DNA from: Acanthaster planci
Taxonomy: Eukaryota; Echinodermata; Asteroidea; Valvatida; Acanthasteridae
Direction: 5' to 3'
Assembly: GCF_001949145.1 (NCBI RefSeq)
Contig: NW_019091426.1
Coordinates: 309,247-373,246, forward strand
Length of the DNA: 64,000 nucleotides
Shown here: positions 23,936-34,572 of the stretch, in pieces
Position numbering within the stretch: the stretch's first letter is position 1
How the letters are laid out: each line of letters begins with the position of its first letter
Made by a program: the position numbers and the translations under genes
The notes under the pieces: generated by a model
Database searches by the model: none
Told to the model about the DNA's origin: nothing
What the model saw: only the letters and a program-made list of their open reading frames with translations

Positions 23936-24304
23936 CTTATGAAGACGACGATATTGAAGACGAGGAAGACGTAAAGTTGGAAGACGTAAATTTAGACGAG
24001 GACACAGTCAAACTGACAGAAAACCTGAGACGTCTTTTATTTCTGGCTCGGTTAGGCCCAGGTTAGAAGTCAGTCCTAGGCCAGATAAATTGAAATTGGG
24101 TACAAGGGCATTTATAACTAATCCGCGAGTAGACAGCTTTTACGACTATTATAGAAAATGGGGCGAACCGACGTGCCAAAATCTCCCCAGTACGAAATTT
24201 TTAAATATTGACTAAGTAAAGGGTTATTTTTCAAGGGCATGGATGGGAAATATACCATGGAAGTTCTTTTAACCGGTAAAGAAGTCCCAACACATTGGTA
24301 ATAT
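23936..24304 (+). pseudogene. Coding debris within the Polinton
   Basis: This interval holds short open segments in shifting frames: an acidic stretch (EDDDIEDEEDVKLEDV, near 23,940) and a segment with TNPRVDSFYDYYRKWG (near 24,120-24,170). The base composition matches the surrounding viral genes. It is probably the remains of one or two structural genes; I do not recognise the family. Confidence 0.4.
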
Positions 24305-25227
24305 TAGACGATTGCCATAAACGCTAGGAACGCCGGCTACTCGGCATCGCGGTTTGTGAGAAATGTATTAGCTTTTAAAGATTACGGCGTAAAAATTGCA
24401 CGGGCGGGCCAAAGTTTAAAAACAATTCACCCCGAAACGATACAATTGGAAGAATTACCCAGAGCGGCCGACCAAGTGAATGAAATTGTACAAGACCTCA
24501 CCGAAGATAAGCAAGTGCAGACTGAATTAAATTTACGAGAATTGAAAGTTCTCGGCAAAGCTTTACAGACGGTTAAAAGGAATTTAGAGTTAAACCAGGG
24601 CAAGCTAGATCAGTTGGACGAAAAGATTCAACAGGTCAAAAATGAATTGGAGGAAGCCGCGACAGATGCGGAACGAGCGGAACTTTTAGAGCAACTGGAA
24701 GATTTACAGATAGAGAGACGCGGCAGGTTAGAAGTTATAAATAGAGAAACTGACAAACTTCGAGGTCAAATCAACCGCATCAAAGAGACGATCAAAGCTG
24801 TGATGGACAAAGACTTTTGTTTAAGGAACAGGGCATTACGATAGCGAGCATTTCAACGGCTTTTGGTTTAGCCATCAATACGATAGTAGCGAGCGTAGTC
24901 GCCTCGGTCAGGGCCGCAGGTGCTCCGGAGCCCGAGCCCAGGCCTAAACCGGGGCCGGAGCCGGATCCCGCGCCAAAACCGACTCCGACACCGCCCTCAA
25001 AAGGTGGCATAGTCGATTGGATCAAACGGCAATTGTGGAACTTGGCAAATGTTTTGAAAAAAAAACTGGGCCTGAAAGCGCTTGCAGCTTTGCCGGGATT
25101 TATTGGTAGCATACTCGGTGGGACATTAAACGTGGCGAGCAAAGCGGTCGGTTGGGTCGCCGAACACGTGTGGACTTTATTTGTGGGCGTCGGCGTTTTA
25201 ATTTTGACCTACGTTAAAAAAATGTAA
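24305..25227 (+). pseudogene. Coiled-coil, proline-rich, membrane-tail Polinton protein (one frameshift)
   Basis: The gene falls in two overlapping open frames (24,356-24,844 and 24,817-25,227), apparently one gene broken by a single frameshift near 24,820. The first part is strongly charged and predicted coiled coil (QQVKNELEEAATDAERAELL). The second has a short hydrophobic stretch (ITIASISTAFGLAINTIVAS), a proline-glutamate linker of alternating P-x repeats (about 24,930-25,005), then a small amphipathic region ending in TLFVGVGVLILTYVKKM, a likely membrane anchor. I recall similar unnamed proteins in cnidarian and echinoderm Polintons. The function is unknown; the layout suggests a virion or membrane-associated component. 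Confidence 0.6.
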
Positions 25228-25250
25228 GTATTTAAACGAGGCAAAAATAT

Positions 25251-25301
25251 CCCACTTTCTCGGTCAAGCCTTTCAATTGTGGCCTGGTCCGAGAAAGTGG
25301 G
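25251..25301. terminator. Perfect 13-bp hairpin between convergent Polinton genes
   Basis: CCCACTTTCTCGG (25,251-25,263) pairs with CCGAGAAAGTGGG (25,289-25,301) across a 25-base loop. Partly complementary flanks (GGCAAAAAT and TTTTTCTTTTGCC) extend the stem. It lies 24 bases after the plus-strand stop at 25,227 and 46 bases before the minus-strand stop at 25,347, where a shared bidirectional transcript end would be expected. Intact pairing in a decayed element suggests the hairpin was functional in the ancestor. Confidence 0.6.
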
Positions 25302-25346
25302 TTAAATTTTTCTTTTGCCTTTTTATTTTTTGCCAAGTTTACAAAG

Positions 25347-25937
25347 TCAGTAAATTATACAACATAAATGCAAGTCCCGTAACTGCAATTGTTCTGATCG
25401 CCAACGACAATTTTCTTCGTTGAGCATGTCCAACGGGTTTTTTTCGGGAGTGGGTGGTAAAACAGGCTTTATATTTGGCATAGGGTCTGGCTTTGGTAAA
25501 GTTAGTTCGGGTTCTGTCTCAGAGACTTTTTCGTCAACTTTTTCGTCAAAATCGGTAGTCTCTGAAATGCCGCTAGAATTTAAACTAGGCGCGTAACCGG
25601 TCCGCATGTCGAAGGTCACGATTTGTAAATTGTTGTAACCTTCAAATGTTCCATTGCGCAAATCCATGTCCAAAGGCACCAAGTGTAAACCGGACGCCAC
25701 TAGGAAATTTAAAGGCGTATTCGCGTATTGTAAAGAATCTTGAACTTGGTCTACACTTGCTTCCAAGTCCGGAACCGAGTTAATCAAAAACTCTACTATA
25801 ATAATAAACTGCCGTTGAGCGTCTAGTCCTGTTCCTGGTGCCATTACGCTCGTCTTTGTCTGTGCCTGAGTTCCCCAAAGCGCGTAAACGTAGGCTCTGA
25901 TCGACTCGTTTACTTTTGTGACTCCCACGTCTGTCAA
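25347..25937 (-). pseudogene. Unidentified Polinton protein (196 codons, open)
   Basis: This is the longest intact open frame of the element. It starts MTDVGVTKVNESIRAYVYAL and has a C-terminal half rich in acidic residues and prolines (TLPKPDPMPNIKPVLPPTP). No signal peptide or membrane segment is evident and I do not recognise the family. It is convergent with the coiled-coil gene across the hairpin. It may be a minor structural protein, but that is only inferred from its position. Confidence 0.5.
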
Positions 25938-25966
25938 GCTCGATTTTTTAGGGACACAAAGTCCCT

Positions 25967-27397
25967 CTAGGCCAATGTAACTGCGTCAGAATGCGAAATC
26001 CAATTTACCGTATAGGTACTAGCGCGGCCCGAGCCTTTGAGCGGTTTGGCCCAACCAAAGCCCATTAAAGTAGATCCCGCATCAGTGTTCTCCACGGCCG
26101 AAAATTTTGGCAGGGCGGCGGAAGACAAAATTGCGAGCGCCAAGCCCTTTACGGCGTGGGGACCGGGGCCCCGGAAAATTTTGGATTCTAGATGCTCTGT
26201 GGTGCATTCTGGGGCAATTTTGTCTGTAATTTGGCCCCAAATCTGATTGCATTTACAACGTGAAATATTGGCTAGGATATTCTTCAGGAGGAATTCCTTC
26301 ATCGAATTTCGGGAGCATTTTTAGCAGAACCTCATGTTAGTGACTCGAGACATGCTTGAGATGAGCAGAGCATGCGGTTTTCTCAATGATCAGTTGACTG
26401 TGAAAAGGCACAGTAAAAACAAGCCTCAAAATCGGGGCAGAGCTTGGGGGCCGCTCAGGCAAGGCACAGTCCTTCCACTGGCGCTCGCACACACTCCACA
26501 AAACTGTTGCGCCCGAGGGTACCCGTCACATGCATTGCGTGTACATGTACACGCTTGTGCAATACAATGTACGTGTACAGTACATGTACAAAACATACGC
26601 GATGGTTTTTCGGGATACGAGGTTGACTATTCATAACGGTAGGCAGCCAACAATCACCATTGTCAGTACATCATAAGCGACGTCGGTAAACTCAAACTCG
26701 ATCCACAAACTGCGGCAAACCTCTTTTTTTCTTAATTAAAGTCTTTAGAATGTAGACATTCGGGGAAAATACACTACTCAAAAAAATTGGCACAAATTTT
26801 AGCAGGGCGCCAAAATTTTAGCGGGGCGGCCCACAATTTTGGCAGGGCGGTCCACCCTGCTAAAATACCCCGTTGAGAACACTGCGCATATTTGCCGTTG
26901 ATTACGTGTGTAAATCGTGTGCGTCATAGTTTTACCGGGGACAGGGACGTAGCCGTCGTCGTAATAGTAGTATGCCGTTCCGAGCCCATTTGATAAAGTA
27001 TCTCGCGTCTGTTTAAAAGACTGATTTTGATCGACGTTGTACAATAGGCAAGTGTCGGTACATTTGCGATGATCGTAATTATTGTGCAGCGTGTCAAAAA
27101 TGTCGTCGTTGGGTATCGGCATTACGCAGTCGTAGAAATTTTTCTACCAATAGGGCAGACACGTACGGACCGGAATCGGTAATAGGTCAAAATCCAACCC
27201 ACAAGCTGTCGTTGCACAATACACCGCAAAATTAAATTGGTTTTGGTGAAACGATATCGAGTCAGTTAGCCAACGATTGACGACTTTGTCAGTTTTAACT
27301 CTCGGTAACTTATACGCCGCGGTTACATTTGGAAATTGGCTGCAAATAAATTGTCTTTATTTGCCACAATTGCCAAATGACTAAAGTTGTGTCCCAT
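25967..27397 (-). pseudogene. Unidentified Polinton gene interrupted by an 802-bp transposon
   Basis: The start codon is at 27,397 (MGHNFSHLAIVANKDN). Fragments in shifting frames include VKTDKVVNRWLTDSISFHQN and TTACGLDFD, then SNGLGTAYYYYDDGYVPVPG, and the gene ends at the stop at 25,967 after MGFGWAKPLKGSGR. I recall an unnamed conserved protein with similar N-terminal motifs in other Polintons; a minor capsid role is possible but unproven. The inserted element at 26,083-26,884 splits the C-terminal part. Removing it with one copy of the target duplication brings the two sides into one frame. Internal frameshifts and a probable deletion exist as well. Confidence 0.5.
26083..26884. mobile_element. 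802-bp non-autonomous DNA transposon with CAGTG ends, nested in a Polinton gene
   Basis: The ends are inverted: CAGTGTTCTCCACGG at the left and the inverse of CAGTGTTCTCAACGG at the right. Subterminal copies of AAATTTTGGCAGGGCGG lie in opposite orientation near each end. CGCAT flanks both sides (26,078-26,082 and 26,885-26,889), a 5-bp target duplication. The interior holds TACATGTA palindromes and no transposase. CAGTG termini recall hAT elements, but those usually make 8-bp duplications, so the superfamily is left open. Confidence 0.8.
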
Positions 27398-27539
27398 CTT
27401 TTAAATAAAGCTTTTTAAAAAGGAGGCGCGGTGGGTTTTATTTCTTGATAATTGGTTAGTCAATCTTCATATTTAACCGACTTGGTCAAACTTACTCGCC
27501 AAGTTTTTACATGAGATCTTTTTTAAAAACTGCCACCCT

Positions 27540-28067
27540 TTTTGTCTTGCACTTGGCGGTCAAATTCTTCTTTACTCGTCGATTTACTTTCTTTCAACTT
27601 TGTCGTCATGTTTGACCGGATTTTTTCTTTCATCTCGTTAAACTTCTAAGTTCGGATAAAATCAAGACGAATTCTTCCTGTGAAATATCGCCGTCTTCGA
27701 TCGATGGTGTTTAATTTGACGTCTGCGAGCACGCAAATTTGATCGTGCTTTGTAGTTTTGTGGGCCAGGCGTGTAAGCGCCAAACGCGCCTATGGCAAGG
27801 CCTTCCATAGCCAGTCCTATAGGCCTGGTAATTATTCCCATAATAGTGGGGATGCCTATGGCCGCCGAAGTGGCGCGTAAGGCTCCGACGCCGTGCTCCA
27901 CGTAATTAATCGCAGTCAACAATCTTTTCCTTTTTTTAACAAGTCTGTCTCCGTCACGTTCCCTTAAAATTTGAGTGCGGATGTCTTCAATTTTTTGTCG
28001 TCGCGTTTGATTCGGTTTGATATCCAGTCAAGTCTGGATGAATATTTGGCTCGGCGTTTGTAGCCAT
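27540..28067 (-). pseudogene. Unidentified Polinton protein with EF-hand-like C-terminal segment
   Basis: The start codon at 28,067 gives MATNAEPNIHPDLTGY. A later frame carries LTAINYVEHGVGALRATSAA and a small hydrophobic glycine-rich region (IGIPTIMGIITRPIGLAMEG). The third and fourth frames carry EDGDISQEEFVLILSEL and FNEMKEKIRSNMTTKLKE. This order is familiar to me from unnamed conserved Polinton proteins. At least three frameshifts make it inactive. The hydrophobic centre suggests membrane interaction; I assign no function. Confidence 0.5.
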
Positions 28068-28085
28068 CTTTTTAAAATATAGGTT

Positions 28086-28948
28086 TTATAACTGTGTGGT
28101 TAAAATATTTAGCTCGATAATTAATCCGTCGTTTTCATTTTGCAAAGGTCCACCAGTTTCTGTCCTGACATAAAAGGTTAATTCGTCTATATTTATTAGT
28201 TTTAATTTTCTAGGCGTTTCAAAATCGCTGCGGGAAATATCTGTTTGTCGAAATCACTTGCAATAAATCAAACGACTGCCCGTTGTAAAAATTAAAGTTG
28301 GTGTCCAACTGTGGGCAATAGATGTACGCGAGCTTATCCGATTCCAAGGTATAACCTACTTCAAGTAAAATGTTTTTAACTGAAATCACTTTGTGGCCCT
28401 TGGAATTGTCGATGATGTTTTTCAACTTGAAAGTCTGAGGATTCTGGGACAAATAAAAAGTGTGAGTCTCCACCTATAGTAAAAGGGTTTTTTAAAAAAG
28501 AGTGTAATTCACAAAGATTAAACTTTTTAACGGCGTCGTTAAAATGTTTCTCGGAGAATTGAAACAGGTTTTTCAAGGCTTCGGCAGTTTCTCCCGTGAC
28601 GTCTCGACAACATACGGCAATTAGAGCACGTAGCGGTTTGCCCCTAGAAATTTACCCTCCAAAACTCGGTTAACTTTATATTCTACGAGACTCACTTGTT
28701 CCGCAGTTAATTTGACGTCAAATTCATTAAGTGTCTTACTCGTTTGAAATTTAGGCTTTTTGAAGACGAAACGCTGATTATATTTACCGCCCACATTTTC
28801 TGCTTCGTCCAAGTAAAGGTGGGTTAATACTAGCCAGCAATGGCGACACAGGCGAGTTTAGTTCTTCTTTTTTTCCTTTTGCGTGGGTTGAGTTTTGGCC
28901 AAATAAAACGAGTAAATCTCGGTCGCCCGACGGTAAATCATTGTCCAT
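28086..28948 (-). pseudogene. Unidentified Polinton protein, several frameshifts
   Basis: The start codon is at 28,948 (MDNDLPSGDRDLLVLFGQN) and the stop at 28,086-28,088. Fragments include KYNQRFVFKKPKFQTSKTL, FSEKHFNDAVKKFN, FKLKNIIDNSKGHKVISVKN and the C-terminal ELTFYVRTETGGPLQN. Fragments fall in at least three frames. The beta-rich, non-hydrophobic composition would suit a virion surface protein, but this is inference and no family is recognised. It lies 18 bases upstream of the next minus-strand gene, as in compact viral gene arrays. Confidence 0.5.
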
Positions 28949-29141
28949 GTTTGTTATTTATTTAAAGGACGTAACATTAACCTCAGTTATTTCCGGGAAT
29001 AAATGAGGTTTTAAATAATTTTTAATTAATTCATTTGGTTAATTCTCAAATTTAATCACCTTTAATTTCACGGGCGTTTCCACTTCAGCTTCAGATTCAG
29101 ATAATTTTAGATTCAGATTAAGTTTTGTGAAGGTCAAATCC

Positions 29142-31130
29142 TCAAAACGCTTGCAATGCCGATTTATTTGAAATGATTCCGCTATTTCTAATTTTCAACA
29201 TGGCGGTCGAAACTGTATATCTAACGCTGGTGGCGCAAGACAGCGAACCGTGAGTTCCATGGTACACGTCTTTCGGATAAATGAACGATTGAGCGTTGCA
29301 TCTCTTATTTATAAATGCCGGAGTCCCACAAGGAACCAAAGTTGGCCCTATTTTATTTTTAGTTATGATCAATGATGTAAGACCCACAGGTGATAATCTT
29401 GCCGTGTTCAAATATGTTGATGATTTATCGATTGTTGAGTGTAGACCATCTTGGCAGAAATCTTGCTTGCAGGACGCTATTGACAGCCTTACTAATTGGT
29501 CGATGCAAAACAGCATGAAATTAAACCCTAGTAAGTGCTTTCAGATGAATGTTGACTTCTCTAGAAACAGTCCTGTAATGCCTATTGTTTCTTTTGATGA
29601 CCATGATCTCTGTACTACAGCACATATCAATCTTAAGGTTTTGGGGGTTATTATTCAAAGTGATCTTAAATGGGATAAAAATGTGGACAGCATTGTCAAA
29701 CGTGCGAATAGTAAAATCCATATGTTAAGGGTTCTCAGAAGTTACGGTCTGTCTCATAGTGATCTCATAACTCTGTATAAAAGTTTCATGACGCCATTGA
29801 TGGAATATGCAGCTCCTGTGTGGAACGGAGCTTACCCAGCGCCAGGTGACTCGGCTTGAAAGAGTACAGAATCGTGCCTTGAAGATTATTCTTGGGGTAG
29901 AGTATTTGTCGAATCAAATATCATTATCCTTTTTCAAGAAAACCCTTGACCACACTGACCTTTTTCGTAAATTCTTTCCGCCTCAACATACAAGAATGTT
30001 GCGGAATAAACCATTTATCCCTGAAATCCGTAGCCGAACAAAACGTTATTTCACCAGTGTGCTTCCTACCTTAATCCGGCTGCATAACAGACATGGGAAG
30101 GAATGCCCCTCTAAAAGGTTCTCTTGGTAGAAATATTTGGATTGTGCTCCTCTTAAGAAATGCCCTCTATTAAATGGGTTTTTTTATATGGGAGTGAAAT
30201 TTTAAAGGTTGGATGTGACTGAAATTTTTAAGATCACAATAATTTTATCTTTGAAGTGTAAATTGCAACGGATGTTTTTTAGTAGTGTTCTTATATGCGT
30301 GTTGGTCATTAGTTATGTCATATGTTTTATTTTTTGTGAGTGTAAACTGTAATGGTAAATGTTGAATATTTTTTGTAATTATTAAATTATAATTTTTTTA
30401 ATTCTTATTTTAATTGCTTAATCTTTTTATTATTTGATTGTTAAATCCATTGTAATTCAGTTTTTTAACTGCGAAAATGGATTTTTTAATAAACCAATAT
30501 GAAATGAAAATGAAATGAAATGGAATAAATGTCTCGATATTTGACGGAGTGATGGGCCTTTTCGATGGTCAATAATGAGGCGTAAAAATCTATTTTAACG
30601 TACTAGCGATGTTTGTTTGTATATGGCGGTTTAACGACGTATGCTACCCTGTTTAAATCGTCTATATCGCGACTGGGTTTGTAAGCGTTTATCGTGCGTG
30701 ACGGTGTAATAGACCTGGTAGTAGCATGTTTTCCAATAAACTCGTTCGCCGCAAAATTTATATCGTCGAGTACACGCATCATTCGCCTTTGTAGTTGATA
30801 GCAAATTTGGCGACCTACAACGTTATCGGCAGTTTTATCTCGCTAGCCAAATTTATAGACGGGATATATGCCGTAACAGGTCGTGTCTAGCATCATAATT
30901 AGCAGGCGTTTTTCTCGGCCTTCGTGAGTATAATAAATGGGTGAGCAGCACTGCTTTACGTGACTGCTTTCTTTAATCACGGGATTTGCAATAATTTACT
31001 TGCGTCAAAAGGACCGTATGTTACGTTGGGATCGCTATTGATGGCATTGAGACGCTCGTGGTCGTCAGTTACGATGTAAATTGGCGTTGACACGGTTCTG
31101 ATTTTTAGCTTGGCCAGAAATTTTTCTCAT
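29142..31130 (-). pseudogene. Polinton gene split by a LINE insertion
   Basis: The right part (about 31,130-30,532) contains TPIYIVTDDHERLNAINSDP, CCSPIYYTHEGREKRLL and TADNVVGRQICYQLQRR in two or three frames. The left part (29,310-29,142) contains SFIYPKDVYHGTHGSLSC and ends at the stop at 29,142. The interposed 29,318-30,524 is a retrotransposon fragment on the other strand. I do not recognise the family. Confidence 0.5.
29318..30524 (+). mobile_element. 5'-truncated non-LTR retrotransposon (reverse transcriptase 3' part)
   Basis: The frame beginning near 29,318 reads AGVPQGTKVGPILFLVMIND, then FKYVDDLSIVE (the RT catalytic box), LNPSKC and LKVLGVIIQSDLKW, the order of a non-LTR reverse transcriptase palm and thumb. 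A frameshift near 29,840 moves the frame to the C-terminal part, ending near 30,130. The 3' UTR is AT-rich and ends in GAAATGAAAATGAAATGAAA, a simple-repeat tail as in CR1/L2-like elements. ATAAATG borders both ends (29,311-29,317 and 30,525-30,531), a candidate 7-bp target duplication. The endonuclease and most of the RT are missing. The CR1/Jockey group placement is tentative. Confidence 0.85.
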
Positions 31131-31158
31131 TTTTTCTCAGACTAATCGGCCGCGTCTA

Positions 31159-31685
31159 TTACTCCGGTGGCGGAATCTCTACTTGAATTAAATCCTCGAC
31201 GTCGTATTCAATTATTAACCCAATTTCAAATAAACCAGAGTCGAGTTTAGACGCGGGGTTAGGCGGCGGTTCGTCCTTTTGCGCGTGCCTCATCTTTTTG
31301 TGCTTGTCGTCAACAAATGCAACGTGATCCACACCTGCCAATTCAATGCAATTTACGCAGCAGCGGTACAACCAAAACATTCTATGCAATTGCTGCAGTC
31401 AAAACAGGCTTCGCAACTGTTCAAAGCGTTTGAATATTCGCAGTCGTGGGAATCGTGACAAAATACGCAATGCGTACATTTGCCGCATTCGTCACAAGTC
31501 GAGCACTGAGTACATTTTGTGCAGTTGTTACATTTGTGACAGTCTTGAGATTCTTTACAATCGGTGCATTCAAATAATTTTTTAGAATTTAAACAGTGCG
31601 TGCAATCGACCGAATCTACCAAGTTAATTGAATTGATTGTGTCTTTGCAAAAGTGGCAATTTATGTTTGTTTTTTGGTTTATCAT
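31159..31685 (-). pseudogene. Cysteine-rich Polinton protein with Cys at every third residue (frameshifted)
   Basis: The frame 31,685-31,353 encodes about 110 residues with 23 cysteines. Its centre has ten consecutive cysteines spaced exactly three apart (CxxCxxC..., residues about 49-76). The frame 31,389-31,159 continues after a probable frameshift with CVNCIELAGVDHVAFVDDKH and an acidic tail (IIEYDVEDLIQVEIPPPE). Such spacing suggests a metal-binding or zinc-ribbon-like repeat rod, or disulfide-rich packing. I do not recognise a named family. Confidence 0.55.
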
Positions 31686-31738
31686 ATCTTTTTTACATTT
31701 GTCTGATTTTTATTAACTAATTAAATATTTTTTCATTT

Positions 31739-31954
31739 TTAAGCGGCGAGTAAATAATCGGGAATTGATATTTCCTTTGGTTTATAAACTTGTTTTGCGT
31801 CTTTGGTCGTTCTCACTAAACAGACGCGATGCCTTTGATTTTGCATGTCCAGCTTTGCCTGCTCGATTAAATCGCCTTTCGTTCCGAAACCGTTGTCAAT
31901 TAGCCATGCCGTGTGATCGGTGATTAATATTAGCGTATTCAAAATAAGTGGCAA
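31739..31954 (-). pseudogene. Short unidentified Polinton frame at the right end
   Basis: A 71-codon open frame contains ITDHTAWLIDNGFGTKGDL and ends SIPDYLLAA. It has the same composition and strand as the neighbouring Polinton genes and is probably a fragment of a longer gene cut off by the right breakpoint just beyond 31,954. No function is assigned. Confidence 0.4.
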
Positions 31955-34572
31955 AAGTTGTGGGCATTTGACTTTAGAGAAATGTCGAGAATTTTTTTAG
32001 GTTTTTCTCAAAGCTTCGGGGGAGGGCTAGTTTTTTCCGGGGAGTGGAAAAGTCGCCGGGGGAATTCCCGAGTTGCTAGGTTTGGAGGTTACGAGGTCTG
32101 CTTTGGGAAGTCATGAGTGAAAAAGGAAAGTCCCTCCTGTTCTAGAGAGGGTACGTCCCTTCTGCGCTGGAACTGTCCTACTCCTACTACTGGCTATCTT
32201 ATGTTTTAATTTTGTGCCTGTGCTGTCTAAGGTTGGATTTGGTCGGGAAGAGTGTATTGAGATATTCAGTTTCGCTTATTAAGGCTGCAAGATTGGGCCT
32301 ACTTCAAGATTCAGACAACTTTGGGAAATCAATCATGATTTCGTCGCTGGTTCCACAAACCAATTACCGATTTTCTTTCGGTATACTTTGATAAAATATG
32401 CTAATTGTTCTATTTTGCACAAATGGCATGGAGGAAGTATCACCCGGACAGTCTACAGATGTTGAATACATTTGACTTCCTAATGTAATTAAAATCTAAC
32501 CGTAATAGCAGGAAAACAGCTGTTGATACACACAGTTCGTTTCCAGAATAATTATTTAAAAATTAGCACTGACCTTTGGATCTAAGTTTATAAAATTAAG
32601 GTAGCATGGATTGCTTTTCATACTTTTGTGTCTGCGTGCTTTGTACATCATATATAAGGACGAAAAATGGATTGGATCGTTTTCTGCCAGGAAATCTGTA
32701 GTCTTTCGCATTTTGAATGAGCCAGTTTAGTATTACAGTAGACAAATAATATATATTAGATGCAAATGTGGGGGGCACCCGGTACTCACTAATTATAAAC
32801 ATGCTTCAGCTTGACACGCGCGTGCGGAACGGTTTGGGAAATCACAACACCCTAATGGTCCAAAAGGCCCGAATATCACCTGTCTACGAGCGTATAATGG
32901 ATGCTAATTGATGTGGTTGTCGAATTACTTGGGCCGGTTTCCAAAATACTCAACTTCGTCTCCGTCTCAGGGGGCGTCTCTGAAACCAATCGCCGATTGT
33001 GGGCCTGAAGGGTTAACATTAAATTGAAGTATTGTAATGCTTGGTTCTTTTGCATCCTACTTGATGTTTTGTGGCACCGTCAGGCTTACTACTGCGTTTA
33101 CAACTTCAAAGCCAGGTAGTAAAAAACAGTTGAACCTTGCCACGGAGCCGAAGTCGAGTATTGGAAGACAGTCACAGCGTATGCCCAAACTGAGGCGCGT
33201 CCCTATGATCATCACGGCATGTTAGCATGTATTTGTCGATGGGTATAGCTGCAGGTAAACAACTTAACAGCCCTTTACTGAACTCGGTCAGGTTCCCACA
33301 AAAAAACAACCCAATCATTTGTGAAAGTTCGCATCGCTCGATTTGGTTTCTCACTGCTGCAAGCTTGTTAAGTTAAAAATACCCCCGTACTGATGATTAC
33401 TATAATTATTTATTGTTATGGCTGTTTTTCGTTGCAACTGTTGTCATTACGTAAAGTTACGTCAAAAACCAAATCCAGTAGGCCTATTGTTCACTCTGGT
33501 TATGTTTCGCCAACCTGCAGAGTTGCTGCCTGAAGGGGCGTTCATCGCAGTAGTGTATCTACTTTGGTTGAAAAATGCGACACCGGTTGAAAAATGCGAC
33601 GCCCAACCAAAAATGCGACCGGGCGGCACATAAAATTATCATGGAACACCATAAAAACGAGTTAGCAAAATGCATCGTCGCACACGCGTGCATCTTACAT
33701 GCCTGCGTCGCTCAGTGACCGTGCGTCCGATTAATGGCCGACCATTGCTTATCGGCTCGGCCATTTTTAGAAGCGGGCGGAGTGGAAGCTTGTTTTCATT
33801 GTGAGTCTTGGTGTGCGGGCGCTGTACGCTGCGGTGTTAAATTGAGACGAGAAAGGGTATTTGATGGTAACACAATTTTTTATACATGAAGGCAGACTTA
33901 GAACTTGTATGTTTACAGCAGTACATGAAGGTTGCTCGTCCCCGCTCCAGAAATTGGTTGAGCCACCAATGCGCCGTGTACCAACTTCGTTCTCAAGGGT
34001 ACGATGTTGCCGCACCATGTTAGTTTATGCCTTGCGCCATCTCAGCGAAAGATGGGAACTTGGGGGGGTGGGCTTTCAACCCTACGCACGCGCACTGTGA
34101 GGTGCACCCGCAATTTGCGATGTGTTTGCACTGTTTTCGTCAGACATGTCAGAAGAATTTTTGAGAGGGTGGTAAGTAAAGCTCCGATTTTTTCCCAAGA
34201 AATAGTCAACTGCATGGTCTTAAGACCGTAGGTCATAAGAATTAAAGAGATATGCATCAGTTTCAATGGCTTTTGGGGGTGATTGATAAAATAGACTTTT
34301 TAAAAACGTATATGTTCTGTAGGCTATCATACATGACCCATGACATAACAAGATAGGTAAAAGTTGGCGGTCAAAGGACACAGAGCATGGAGGTAGGAAA
34401 ACACCTCCATGATGATATGAACTGAGTGACGTGTACTCTCATGACTGTGAGGTTTAACACGACATGGGTAAAACTCTTCACTTTGGTTTTGTTTTGTGTT
34501 TTATCAATATCAATTTACTGCTGCGTTAATTTATTTTCAGCAAGCGGTAAAACTACCGAAAACGAGCACAGT
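31955..34572. other. Intergenic/5' region of GGCT-B, no coding exon seen
   Basis: This interval should contain the GGCT-B promoter and any 5' UTR exon. A small direct repeat of GTTGAAAAATGCGAC occurs at 33,566-33,605. A pyrimidine-rich tract ending TTATTTTCAG at about 34,540 looks like a splice acceptor, so the first coding exon probably begins inside an exon spliced to an upstream noncoding exon. No other gene was recognised. Confidence 0.5.

Larger units (their letters stand above)
22765..31954. mobile_element. Degenerate Polinton/Maverick (adintovirus-like) element
   Basis: Clustered, frameshifted genes of virus-like type: family B polymerase, capsid-like, coiled-coil/proline-rich, and several minus-strand genes meeting the plus-strand genes at a hairpin. 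Together they match the gene repertoire of large self-synthesising DNA transposons. I saw no integrase, packaging ATPase, adenain-like protease or long terminal inverted repeats, so this is a truncated or internally deleted copy. It carries two later insertions (26,083-26,884 and 29,318-30,524). Most genes have several frameshifts, so it should be regarded as an old inactive copy. Both outer limits are approximate and are set by the last recognisable coding sequence. Confidence 0.8.

Noticed and set aside
24930-25005. Proline-glutamate repeat as a coding microsatellite of a host gene
   Set aside because: It sits between viral-type segments in a frameshifted Polinton gene, not in a host exon.
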